Below, one piece after another: positions 32,823-43,169 of a stretch of DNA of 64,000 bases (position 1 is its first letter; each line of letters begins with the position of its first letter). The translations under genes were made by a program, and so were the position numbers. Source of the stretch: Chrysogorgia sp. JL179-B06 (lineage: Eukaryota > Cnidaria > Anthozoa > Scleralcyonacea > Chrysogorgiidae); assembly GCA_035772405.1 (NCBI GenBank), contig JAYKKM010000217.1, forward strand, positions 1,153,001-1,217,000, given 5' to 3'. A model generated the notes under the pieces. That model made no database searches. It was not told the origin of the DNA and saw only the letters and a program-made list of their open reading frames with translations.

Positions 32823-33600
32823 GTTATACTGGTTTGCCACAGTTTGAGAGCAAAGATGAACTGTTACGAGAATTATGCCATTTCTTTGTAATAGACAAAC
32901 CACGATCAACTCTGGAGCAATTCAAAGAGGGATTTATGGCATTAAAAGTTCTTGAACTTATCAAGAATTATCCAAACGTGTTGTGTGGATGTTTTTTCTA
33001 TTACCACAAACCCTAACAGCAGATATTTTGGATGGCATTCTTAAACCATGCTACTCAGAAGAGGGTTGCAGAAAGAGAGAAAGGGAAGAGCTGATAGTTA
33101 TGCACTGGAGCTATAATTTACAAGACTGCCACCAAGATGAGTTATTTGCCTCTTCTAAGTCATTTAGCAACCACAGGCTGGTGACAATTCAGAATGTATA
33201 ATTATTATACATATTGCCTACTTAATTTAATAAAAGGAAAAAAGCCTTTGTCTCTTGAAGAATGTATTGTTATTTCGTTATCAGTATTCTTTAATTATTA
33301 TTGCCCATCATACATATGCAATTTGTTTGCCCTTTTTTAGGATGTGAGAAAACTGGTTTGGGCATGACATTACCCACAATCTTAATTTTTGCAACTGGAC
33401 TGATAAAGTCCCTCCTCTTTTGTGTTTCATCCCAAACCAACGATCCAGTTTTGGAAAGATGTTCGACCCAGAAGTAATTCCTGTGGCAATGTATTGTTTC
33501 TGCCTCTGTATCCATCATGTGATGGTGAGGTGGAGTTTGTAACTTTTAAGTCATACATTAATGATGCTATCCTTAAATTCCCAACATTTGGGGTAGCATA
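32823..33600 (+). pseudogene. HECT-like (G2E3-type) E3 ligase gene fragment, two exons
   Basis: After an acceptor GCAAGCAG, exon 1 (32823-33200) reads KDELLRELCHFFVIDKPRST, LEQFKEGFMALKVLELIKNY, then after a 1-base slip near 32995 LTADILDGILKPCYSEEG and VMHWSYNLQDC. A second exon after CCCTTTTTTAG (33340-33600) gives LPTILIFATG and, in shifted frames, FHPKPTIQFWKDVRPRSNSC, GNVLFLPLY and DAILKFPTFG. The N-S-C-x-x-x-L-x-L-P block is the HECT C-lobe with its thioester cysteine. HECT ligases pass ubiquitin from E2 to substrate through this Cys. Indels in both exons suggest a pseudogene. N-terminal domains are absent. Confidence 0.5.
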
Positions 33601-34379
33601 GTTGCCATACTTTTTATTATCCTTTAGTGTCTATGAACTGAAACCTTATATATAAGTCTAGAAGACCATAGGATTGGAACCGAAATGTGTTTGTGTTTAC
33701 AACTGAAGGTGTTCTATTTTGATTTGCTATATTTTAAAAGACGTGGTTAATTATTTAATTGGCGTTTTTAGCCTATACAGTATATATACACTTTCTATTT
33801 CGTCCATGTGTTTTGTGTTTTTAAAGTATTGATAATAAATTATCTTGGTAATAGTTGATTTGAAATGGGACAATAAAAATAATAATAAATACATATTTAT
33901 ACAGGGTAACTAATAACTATAGCAGTGCTAATTGAAGTAAATTTACTTTAATATTTTTAAATATTTAATAAACTAGTTTGAAAAAATAAATTTACTACAT
34001 GTGCCAACATGTACTGCACATGTACAGTATGTGTAGTGGACATCAGCCCTCAGCTACCATAATTGTGCATACAGTCTAAAAACTGTATTTAAAAACTATT
34101 GGGCTCTTTCAATTTTTGTCCACATACCCTTGCTGAGAAATCATAGAATTTACAAGAGAGGTTGTTGGGTGTACTTGGAAGTTCCATAGGATAGGAATGG
34201 TTTACTTGACTTTGAATTGCGAGGGAAGATGAAAAAATGAACTAGCACATTAGTTCTTGTACAGAACTACAACTGAATTCACTTACAGTACTATTACGGT
34301 CTCTTTCATAAGATAATTCCTACTACAGTACATGTAGATATCAAAACATTAAAATAATATACATGTAATAAAAGAACAT
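33601..34379. other. No gene seen
   Basis: AT-rich intergenic sequence, no motif found. Confidence 0.5.
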
Positions 34380-34673
34380 TTATAAACAATTCCTGGCAAG
34401 CATGTGCTGCCCAACAAATCTAACAACTTGTCTGTATGCAAGCATGCCTTCCATATCTGTTAATGACCTGAGCAGGTCATTTAGTTCATCCAAACTACCT
34501 CTGTTTAATGGGTAAGATAATCTGCCAGCGGATTTTGTACCAGAATAATTGTTGAGGTGCTCTATTTCTCTCTGTGGAAATTCTATGATTGTTGTTGGCA
34601 GCAACAAATTCATCAATTGCTTGGTTGATGCGTGGTAGGTACACATAATGGAGGCAGAGTATGTCTGTGTCAT
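34380..34673 (-). CDS. Unrecognised ORF, possibly coding
   Basis: The 97-aa minus-strand ORF (start near MTQTYSASIMCTYHAST, end GMLAYRQVVRFVGQHML) has balanced composition and a leucine-rich stretch GSLDELNDLLRSLTDMEGML. It lies next to integrase-core fragments on both strands and could be the N-terminal part of that family. I have no motif to prove it. Confidence 0.2.
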   Translation of the reverse strand: MTQTYSASIMCTYHASTKQLMNLLLPTTIIEFPQREIEHLNNYSGTKSAGRLSYPLNRGSLDELNDLLRSLTDMEGMLAYRQVVRFVGQHMLARNCL

Positions 34674-34906
34674 TTATATTCAGATAAAGAACACCTTCAC
34701 TCTCAAGTTGGTAGAACTCCCTCTAAACCTGGACATCACCTGTTCATTAAGGGCACAGTTGCGTCTCAATATGTTGGTTGTTCACTCACTTCCCAAAAGC
34801 ACAGGCTTGCTTTCTTCAGGCCTTGCAGTGATCATATCTCTCCATATGTCCACATTTTCACCGCCAATCTGAGGTACAAAGGGCTGTGGCAGCCACACAA
34901 AGCAGC

Positions 34907-35240
34907 AACACCACCCACCAAATGCTGATGAAGTTATGGTTATGGAGCATCTTGCTTCAAATGGGTTGCATGTGCAGAGACAAAAAGTACCAAAAGCAAT
35001 CCATGCTGTTGGTCCAGAAAGTGTTAGAGATCGGAGTCAGAAACCCATTAGAAGACGAGTTTATTTGGTGCCCTTCTCCACCTATGTATCGCACATAAAT
35101 GGGAATCACAAACTAGTGTGATGGAGGCTTGTGGGTCATCACGACATCGATGGCTACAGCAGAATGGTTGTTTTACCCAGTGTTCACCTAATAACCAATA
35201 ACCATAGTCCACTTGTTTACTGAGGCAATTCCAATATATG
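34907..35240 (+). pseudogene. Integrase-core-domain fragment with lost catalytic Asp
   Basis: The plus frame reads MVMEHLASNGLHVQRQKVPK, PIRRRVYLVPFSTYVSH and INGNHKLV, a stop, then WRLVGHHDIDGYSRMVVLP. In this family the block is expected as D-G-N-H-K-L with the first catalytic aspartate. Here it is N-G-N-H-K-L. The fragment is the first half of the same gene family whose second half (RVDKGTE onward) lies at 20936-21310 on the opposite strand. Both the stop and the D-to-N change indicate a dead copy. Confidence 0.55.
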
Positions 35241-35249
35241 GTAGGCTAC

Positions 35250-35435
35250 TTAGAATATAAACAGACTATGGGATGCCTCAGATTTTGTAATCAATGCCAT
35301 ATTCCTGTATTGCCTTGTAAATAAGGCCCCTTGAAACATCAAAAGATTTCGATTGAAAATATTTTCTAACTGATCTTTTGGAATTGGAATTTTTGGTCTA
35401 CCAGCTCCTCTGGGATATTCATGATCACTATACAT
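35250..35435 (-). pseudogene. N-terminal helix-turn-helix fragment of the integrase-core family
   Basis: The minus ORF reads EYPRGAGRPKIPIPKDQLEN followed by IFNRNLLMFQGA and YRNMALITKSE. G-x-G-R-P-K-I-x-I-P-x-x-Q-L opens the helix-turn-helix that precedes the core in this family. It points opposite to the core fragment just to its left (34907-35240), so an inversion or head-to-head arrangement of two copies is implied. Confidence 0.4.
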
Positions 35436-36682
35436 ATAAAAAGTAACAAAATAAGGTAGTAAAATATTCTTTGTCTGAAATTGTATTTCTAATTATATTC
35501 AACATTTTACACTTAGCCCACCGACTTGATGGTGGGATGTTTGGGAAATATGTAGTTTAATATGTAAAATAATTAAATATCAAATTTTACAGTTCTATTT
35601 TTAAGGGATTTATTTATGATATCATGATGCAATTATTTTTCCTTGATAGTCTTGATATTGTCTGAACCTTGCACTTTGTCCTGGTTAAAATTGACCAACC
35701 ATTAACTCTTTCCTGACCGGCCCAGTCAAAACGGGTCTTAGAAGACCCGCAAAGTCGTCAATCGAAAAACATGGCACACGGTAATGCAACATTAAAAATT
35801 GAAATTCAACAAGCGCCTGGAACATGAGATCCACACACACGCCAAGTTCGATTTGATTTCATAAACAACTCTGCGATTGGTGGCATTTTGAGTTTTCAAG
35901 ATGCTACGCGGGCGTGCAAGATGGCCTTTTCTAGAAAAATGTAAATTTTTAAACATGATTTATGATAATTAATGCTAATTTATATTAACATAATTTGTTT
36001 TGTTTTGACTATCAAGCCACATTAACATTGTTCAAGTGCTGTTGCAGTAGATGTTGTCCGCTTCTGTTGGTATTTACTTGAACAATTTTGTTATAACAGT
36101 CACTAGAAACACGTTCCGCAATAACCCTCGCCCGCCTGTTCTATCACCATGCAAGATTTTTCCCATCCATCGTCCCAGACCTCGCACGTTATCTCGGCCA
36201 ATATTTAACCGTTTTCAATTCTGAAAACAGATTTGGAATAACCCAGTGTAAGTACATAACACACATGCCTATTATATTATACAAACTTGCATACCTTTCG
36301 TAAAAACCTGTTTATGTGGTTCTTCAGATCACCGAAATCGCCATATTGACCGCTTTGCGTTGTCTGCCAATTAAGGCCCAAAAAACGGCCTTCCAAACCC
36401 GGTTGGGGAGTAACTATGATCATTTTTTGCAAGATTTTGATAGCACACACATCAAATGGTGTCAATATCGCTTCAAGAAAATAAGAAATGTTCTATAAAT
36501 GAAAACGAAGTTTCGCTTGGGTCGTTGTAGATTGTTGTTGGATTGTTGTTGGGTCGTTCTAGATCGTATTAGGTCGTTGTAAGTCGTTATAGATTATTCC
36601 TTCTTTTAGTATATACCATTTTCTTTGATTTTCTATTCACTTGGTATTGTAACAAAGATAGATAATTGCAATATAACGAATA
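35436..36682. other. No gene seen
   Basis: AT-rich. A low-complexity stretch of GTCGTTGTAGATT-like words lies at about 36515-36600. A sequence starting TTAACTCTTTCCTGACCGG at 35703 resembles a TTAA-type transposon end, but no matching end was found. Confidence 0.4.
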
Positions 36683-36804
36683 TATCCCTTACAGAAAAAG
36701 TCTAGGCGCCTATAGGGCACATAGGTAATGTTCCAATTGCCTATGGCATCTATAGGCTAATAGGTTTCTCTATAGGCTGCCTATAGACTTTTTTGTTAGG
36801 GATA
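36683..36804. mobile_element. CCTATAGGC-rich MITE, copy 2
   Basis: Starts TATCCCTTACAGAAAAAGTC and ends, on the other strand, TATCCCTAACAAAAAAGTCT. The interior has the same CCTATAGGC palindromes as the copy at 21002-21103, in the opposite orientation. About 20 bp longer than copy 1. Confidence 0.8.
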
Positions 36805-37438
36805 GTCGTATAATCAGCTTTTGCAATATTTACCAGTATTAAATGAATATTGAAAATGTTGTCATAGCCTAGCCCTGATTATGCAGTATTTTCACTTTGA
36901 ACCTTCCTCACCTACTACCTCACTAGTAAACCTTCCTCACGGGTGGTACCCGCAGCTTTTTTGCAACTCTGAATAGGTCTATAATTCAAGTGATGAAATA
37001 TATTTATATATTGTTCAAATGTTTAAATGTTGTTTTCATGTTTTTGATGTTTTTGCCAAATTATAAATGCTTGTAAATGTTTTGTGTTAGGAATCCAATT
37101 TATGTTATGACTCAATTGTTATCTATTTGGAAATACAAATTTATTACTGTCATTTATAAATAAGTTCAATAAGTCAATTATAATTACATTATGTACTGCA
37201 GAGTCCTAGAATATTGCCTTGGCAACACAATAAGTAACTTCAAATGGATAAGTGGCTCTGCTTGAAACCTCACCATGCTGACATCTGGATATGACTGCTG
37301 AACCTCTCGAACATACCATACAGGTCTCCACTCTGAATCCCCTATCTCATATATTCATTAGTCCACATTACCTTGACCTTGCATCCAATTTCATGAAATT
37401 CCTCCAGCTCAGATCCATCATGTAACTTAATTTTGCCT
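36805..37438. other. No gene seen
   Basis: AT-rich spacer with no supported ORF. Confidence 0.5.
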
Positions 37439-38035
37439 TCATGCCAAAGTTGTGTTACATCTGTTTGATACAAGCATGTTGGCTCTGTCCACTTTGGTTT
37501 GTTTTCTTACCTCCACCACTGCAAGGTACCATCCTTCATGCCACCCTGTGCCTTCACAATCCTCTTTCTTGCTCCAGAACATTTTCACTCTCGCTCCACA
37601 TTTCAAGATGCTGTTAATTGGTGTCTCATTAGGACCACAAGATGATGTTGATGTATCAGTATTTAGTTCTACACAATCGTTAAAGATCCCGATGTGATTG
37701 GTGAGTTTTTGAAATATGTGTTCAATGTTCTTCAATGTGGTTCCATCGGGCACAGTGATTTCTGATGTGGATTAATGAGATGTTGGAAGGTTGGTGTTGA
37801 GCATTCTGTGTCTGTATTTCGGTGCAGTTTCAAGTAGAAGCTGCTTTTTTTCTTCAACGATCAAATGTTCTGCAATGGAAACAAGCTCCAAAAGTTGTTT
37901 TCGCTCTCTTATGAAACAGAGATGTCTTCTGTTGTTTGCAATTAAAGAAACATTCAACAAAATAGTATCCTTGCATCCACATGTGGGCAAACCATGCGTA
38001 AAATGGAGTTCAACTTTTTTATCTGCAATCTCCAA
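37439..38035 (-). pseudogene. Unrecognised conserved-looking protein remnant
   Basis: Two minus ORFs in neighbouring frames: 37772-38035 (VELHFTHGLPTCGCKDTILL, HLCFIRERKQLLELVSIAEH, APKYRHRMLNTNLPTSH) and 37439-37753 (PDGTTLKNIEHIFQKLTNHI, GARVKMFWSKKEDCEGTGWH, EGWYLAVVEV). Dense Cys/His/Trp and regular charge argue for past coding. G-W-x-x-G-W-Y-x-A-x-V recalls small beta-barrel (Tudor/PWWP-like) strands, but this is only suggestive. A frameshift at about 37760 divides it. Confidence 0.3.
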
Positions 38036-38260
38036 GTTTTCTTTCTGGCAGATTTTTATGAGATCGTCTTTTCATTTTGCAAAGTAGTTATGCAATCTCC
38101 TCTGGTGTCTTTTTAAATTGTTGACCATCTTCTTTTCCATATTTTTCTTTGTAATATGTTACTACCTCATCCTCAGTGGTCCATGACAACAATCCCAAGC
38201 AGCGAATAATAGTTTGGAGAAGGTTCAGGAACAACAAGATAAGCCAAATCTAAAATATGG

Positions 38261-38743
38261 CTAGGTAAAAACAACCTTGGATCGAGTCCCACACTTTTTC
38301 ATTAAGATTGATCTTTGTTCACATGGGCGGTAATGCAACTCACTATTTTCCAACCATCGTGGATAGTCTGGTAAAGGCTGACGATGGAATCTTTCCGTGT
38401 TTGGGCCAGTCCACTGCTCGTCCATTCTATATATAACCGTGGTATACTTGTCACACCAAGATGTTCTCGATCCAGTGTCTTCACTTTTTAAGATCCTATA
38501 ATCTTCCCACAAGCATCCTTCCAAATTGTTGTCTATATGCCAAACATCATGTATAAATTGTACCATGGAATTGTTCACCAAGTACCATAAGTCAGGTAAC
38601 TGTGGTGACTGATACGGACAACAACGTAACTGTGGTGACTGATACGGACAACAACTCTCGCAAGGTAGACTCGTCATTGAAAATCCACTGATCTTGTTTA
38701 ATACCTCTGAATACCGCCAAGTACTCACCACCAAATTTCGCAC
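38261..38743 (-). pseudogene. Unrecognised coding remnant with internal duplication
   Basis: The 160-aa minus ORF contains CLWEDYRILKSEDTGSRTSW, TVIYRMDEQWTGPNTERFHR and RWLENSELHYRPCEQRSI. It is rich in Trp, Tyr and Cys and unlike random AT-rich translation. A 30-bp tandem duplication (38596-38655) doubles the CCPYQSPQL segment. No family is recognised. Its strand and position continue the 37.4-40.2 kb group. Confidence 0.3.
38596..38655. repeat. 30-bp tandem duplication
   Basis: GTAACTGTGGTGACTGATAC plus ten more bases occurs twice exactly, keeping frame in the minus ORF. Confidence 0.9.
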
Positions 38744-39046
38744 CTCCTAGGCAGTCTCATCCATGTTTTCCTTTTGCTCTTCTTTTCCTGGACTACGGTC
38801 GTCGAGGTGCGCCATGATCCGATAGAGCTTTATTTACTTGAGGATGGACTCTTTCTACAAAACTCCACTTGCTGTTGTATTCAGCAAACGAAACATGTAC
38901 CACCCTGTCTATTTTAAGAAATTTGTAAACGAACAAAAGACATCTGTACCATTACTTGAAGCTTGTTTTCCTTCAGTTTGCCTGTCTCTGGATGGTTGCA
39001 AAATTTAAAAAGTATTTCATTTAATTGACATAAAACAGTTTCATGC

Positions 39047-40157
39047 TCATAATAAGAGAGATATAAGATTAATTCCTTTTCCTGACCGAGTGACAGAAAT
39101 TCTAGAAGATGGAGCTGTAAGAGGTAAGTTCAACTTTTCAGGGTACAGGGTTTCCATAAAAAGGTGTGCCATAGGCGTTATTGCATTGGTCATCCCTTGC
39201 TCCCAATAATGATCAGGTAAAATTGCGCTCTTTTGCTTCCAGGTTTTCATGGGCTTTTGGACAGGTGTTATGTCTCCAGGAACAATACCTTTTGCATCTT
39301 TTGAATCGATTGAATCGTCTGCTTGTTCAGTTTTGTCAACAATATAATTGACATTGGAGGTTCAACACGAATTTTGCAACGCCAATTCTTGGAGGCTGGT
39401 GAAGGGAGATACAAGCATTTGATGCCTTTTCCATTATGTCTCTTTGCTTTCAAGGTGTTTTTTTGTAATTTTGTGTGTAGTTATAACAGGATGACAAAGA
39501 AATCGAAAAACTTTGATCAGACATGGCAAGCACAGGTTCCCTTGCTTTCTTCATATTTACATTGCTATCTGCGGTCCTATAAAGCGTATCAATAGTAAGA
39601 TGGGGATGACTTTGAATGCTGTATATGTAAAATTTCTTTTAATTTCCTTTTGCTGATTATCCTCTGTGTTAAAGCTGTCTGTTTGTCATGTTATTTCTGA
39701 CGACCTGAGAAGTGGCTTGGATATTATAAAAGCTGTTAAGGTTTGCAAAGAAATTGTCTTGACAGTTTTGCATTCTTGTTTTGTTTCCAACACCAAGTGG
39801 TGATTTATTACACTTATCTTCTCAAGTAAGGCTACAGCTGTGTCATGATCTCTTTTGGCATCCTTGAAATAGTCACGAATGGCGGCTGCTTCGATCTTTT
39901 TATTAAAACTGTGTGTATCTTTTTGTGCGTTTAGAAAGGAGATTATGGATGAAAAATCACAGTTTGTGTTCTGAGACAAATGCTTGGCCGTTGATTTCAA
40001 ACTGCATAACATTTAGATGCTTTGCAAGAATGTGAAACAATTCAGAAGACATCCGACGTTTGCTTGATGAATTAGATTTTTGTTTGTATGTTTTGGCCAG
40101 TTTCTGTGTTGCTACAAGTGGGCCATGATCTAACAAATACTTAGCAGCAGAGAGCAT
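39047..40157 (-). pseudogene. Unrecognised, frameshifted coding remnant
   Basis: Successive minus ORFs (39957-40157, 39686-40012, 39268-39453, 39047-39250) give SSSKRRMSSELFHILAKHLN, FNKKIEAAAIRDYFKDAKRD, HDTAVALLEKISVINHHLVL and, near 39200-39340, DAKGIVPGDITPVQKPMKTW. Helical, charged composition suggests former protein sequence. Frames change at least three times. It may be the upstream part of the same gene as 37439-38743. No function can be named. Confidence 0.25.
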
Positions 40158-40295
40158 GGCACTCAGCCAAGCGATCTAATGTGGTTTAGAGACTAAAAGT
40201 TTGTTCCTCAATGAGCTTATGTTGTCTTGCAGGCTTCCTTTGACTTTACTGCGATGACACTGGAAACCACCTAATTGTCCATGAAATACCAGTAT

Positions 40296-40388
40296 ATGTA
40301 TGCATAATTATATAATATAATAAGATTATTTAATAAAAGCAACAGAAGTCTTCTAACAGAATAAAAGGTTTATTGAGCTTATCAATAC
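40296..40388. repeat. Direct repeat outside the gypsy element, left copy
   Basis: ATGCATAATTATATAATAT, then AGAAGTCTTCTAA and TTTAT..GCTTATCAAT, match 46170-46249 on the other side of the gypsy element at high identity. It is not part of the LTR. Confidence 0.6.
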
Positions 40389-40870
40389 ACAGACAACACT
40401 CATTGCAAAACTCGAAAATTAGCTGATATAGATAGTATACTGGTTTCTGGTAGTAAGGATGTAAAAAGTACAGACTTTAGCTGTGTTTACATATATTGCA
40501 AGTCTATATGACCAACCTGGCCAGCCACCACCTGGGCCTAATTTTACATTTTATTGACTTTAATAGTGTAAACATCCACCATACTGGCTTTTACAATCAG
40601 CGTTTACACCCATCTGATATTATGGCATGCCCTTCTGGCCAATGGCTTGGTGTGTCTGTGTAAATTCACCTTTGTCCTGGATAACAGGCCTGGACAGTGC
40701 CAGTCCTAGGCTTGCAATGTATATTTTTACACAGCTTTTGATAGGTTAACACTCACTGTGTCAAAAATGTTAGGGATTAAACAACTGGTATCACCTCACT
40801 GACAAGAAGCAGCTGAAAGGAATTTTATCCATATTAATATATATATTGGTTAAATAATTAGATTAAGTAA

Positions 40871-41098
40871 TGTAGTGCCAGAGGTGTGTATTTGTAAATA
40901 GCGTGATAGAATTACACAAGCGTGAAATGTAATTAGGTCTTATGCAAATTTGTACATAGTGTATATAAAAGACAGAGATAAATTCTATAGAGGAGATGCG
41001 CGTGTTTATAAGTGAGTTGGGGTGCAAAATATAAAGTGTTCAAGCAGAGTTGTGGTTATTTCTTTACTGTGTTTAGTCTCGTTGAAATCGGTAGAACA
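40871..41098 (+). repeat. 5' LTR (228 bp) with TATA promoter
   Basis: TG...CA ends. TATATAAAA at 40962-40970 is a likely TATA box for element transcription. It differs from the 3' LTR by an indel near position 10, a one-base indel after TATAAAA, and single substitutions (GTG/GTC, GGT/GGC). Confidence 0.95.
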
Positions 41099-41115
41099 TT
41101 GGTGGCAGCGATGAG
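41099..41115 (+). promoter_or_regulatory. Primer-binding-site region
   Basis: TTGGTGGCAGCGATGAG directly after the 5' LTR. TGG at the start is usual for a tRNA-primed site. The tRNA was not identified. Confidence 0.6.
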
Positions 41116-42698
41116 ATCTATTTTGTCCTGGATAACTTATGCCAATGGAGACGAGAGCTACTACGAGGGAAATGCCGAACGAACCGACCGCGACGGCATA
41201 GTTGAACGAGAACCACAAAATGAAGCGAGCGATGAAAGTTTTACCGAGTTGGTTTCGATGTTAAAACAGCAAATGGAACTTATGCGGGAGTACAAAGTAG
41301 CACAAGCAAAACAAAGGAACGAAACTCAACGTTTAATTAACAATATCGATCTGAAGACAGAAGGAATTAGCCGGCGACAAGATCAGTTAGAAGTTAGACT
41401 TGACAAATTCGAGAAACGGCTTGAATACGTGGACAGTGAACTTGAAAGGTCTGATGAAACCCGACGAAATACATTGGCTGTGAATGTCGAATGTTGTGAA
41501 GCAAGACTGACGTTGGGGCGAGTCTATAGGAGTGATTCAGAAGGAACTTGTGCCGAAGTTGAAAGAAGATATACTCGAAAAATTGCTAGCGGAAATTACC
41601 GCTAAGGAAGCGAGAAAACAGAAGTCGGAAAAGTCGAATTGGTATGTTAAACAGTCTCCCCAAGGGAGGGCAGTCTCTGATCGAGTCGACCAAGTTACAA
41701 CCCCCGCGTTTCCATCACTCAAAAGGCGATTTTGCCCACAGGAATTTCAGCCCGAATTCGGAAGTCATTTCGCCTCAATAAATATTCCGAAACCGGATGT
41801 GGAAACCTCTAACAAGCTTCTGCGGAAACCAACAACCTTTGACGGGTCACCATTGTGGGAATCCTACTACGCTCAATTTGAAATAGTGGCAACTTTAAAC
41901 AAATGGAATGATTTTCAAAAGGCGGCCTATCTTGCAACAAGTTTAAAAGGACATGCCTTGGCTGTGCTGGGTAACTTGGCTCCGGAAGATCGACAGAACC
42001 TCGATGCGTTGGTGGTGGCTTTAAAGAATCGTTTCGGAACAAGTCACCAAACGGAACTGTCACGAGTGAAATTCAAGAATCGCATGAAGCAGAAAGATGA
42101 ATCATTACCTGAAATGGCCGAAGACATAGAACGGTTATGTCGACTCGCTTACCCTCATACTCCTCCAACATTGCGTGATGTCCTCGCACGGGACCAGTTT
42201 GTGGATGCATTGCATGACGAAGATACCTGGTTACGTATAAAACAGGAGAGACCCAAATCACTGCGAAATGCTTTGGAGGCTGCTCTCGAATTGGAGTCGT
42301 TTCAGATCGCTGCTCGACAACGTCATAAAGTGTCAAGGGAAACTGAACTTCTTTCGTCAGTCAAACCAAGTGGAATGCAGAAAAAAACCCAAGGAAATGT
42401 CAATCAACTTGAGGAAGGAAATGCGCAGATGACTCAGATACTCGAACGTCTAGAAAAGTCGATGAAACTTTGTTTTGACGGGGTACTGGCAGCAGTTAAA
42501 GACCGACGGCGACCGCGAAGAGAACCTGGTTGCTGGAATTGTGGCGATTTGAATCATCTTAGAAGGAATTGTCCAAAAGAGAACCGGTCACCTTCATCCG
42601 GCGGTAATGACGAATCATCGAGAAATCAGGGAAACGAAAAGGAGCTGGTTCTGGGGGGCGAGTTCCAGCTCAACCGAGAGTCCCAAAAACAATATTGA
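41108..42698 (+). pseudogene. gag: gypsy gag with coiled coil, capsid-like and zinc-knuckle parts
   Basis: An ATG at 41108-41110 opens a first frame containing a long coiled-coil (MELMREYKVAQAKQRNETQR to KFEKRLEYVDSELERSD). A frameshift at about 41515-41530 leads into 41532-42698. There the capsid-like region shows KPTTFDGSPLWESYYAQFEI and AAYLATSLKGHALAVLG. Near its end is a CCHC zinc knuckle, CWNCGDLNHLRRNC, for RNA binding. One frameshift is the only clear lesion in gag. The product would form the particle shell. Confidence 0.85.
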
Positions 42699-43169
42699 AA
42701 ACGGGAATGATGCAAGGTTTTACGGACAGTTTGGTCGTATCTGGCAGTGTTGAAGGAGCTTGTTGTGAAATGGTGATCGACACAGGATCTAACATAACAA
42801 TATTGAGACCAGATATTTTGAAGAGAATTGCAAAAGACGTGGTCATTGATGTATACCCGGTTGACAGTTTGTTACGGACAGTAACTGGCGAAACAACACC
42901 TGTATGAAGTCGTGGTAAAGTCACTCTTCAAGTTGGAAATTTTACTGTCGTACATGAAGTATTGATTGCAGATATCGAGAACGAGTGCATCTTAGGTCCC
43001 GAATGATTGTGTAGTCGATGTAAAAGAATGATGTTTGCGTATTGTCGCAGAGTTGTGGTTGCAGAGACCTGGTCTATTCCTCCAAAGAGCGAAGCAATAA
43101 TTCCTGGAGTATTGGGCGGCGACGGTGGTCCAGAAGAACGATGGGGGGAAATAAGCCCTAGTAAGAAAC
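42699..43169 (+). pseudogene. gypsy aspartic protease region
   Basis: ORF 42695-42907 contains CCEMVIDTGSNITILRPDIL, with the D-T-G active site. Two in-frame TGA codons (about 42905 and 43004) cut the domain before and after the GNFTVVHEVLIADIENECIL stretch. The protease normally cleaves the polyprotein. This one cannot be made complete. Confidence 0.8.

Noticed and set aside
35703..35760. TTAACTCTTTCCTGACCGG as a piggyBac end
   Set aside because: No matching inverted end found within the next several hundred bases.
21002..36804. CCTATAGGC arrays as a CRISPR array
   Set aside because: Eukaryotic context, irregular spacing, inverted ends; these are MITEs.
42073..42336. Minus ORFs overlapping gypsy gag and pol (also 43175-43513, 44291-44530, 45140-45370)
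   Set aside because: Shadow frames of the clearly coding plus strand.
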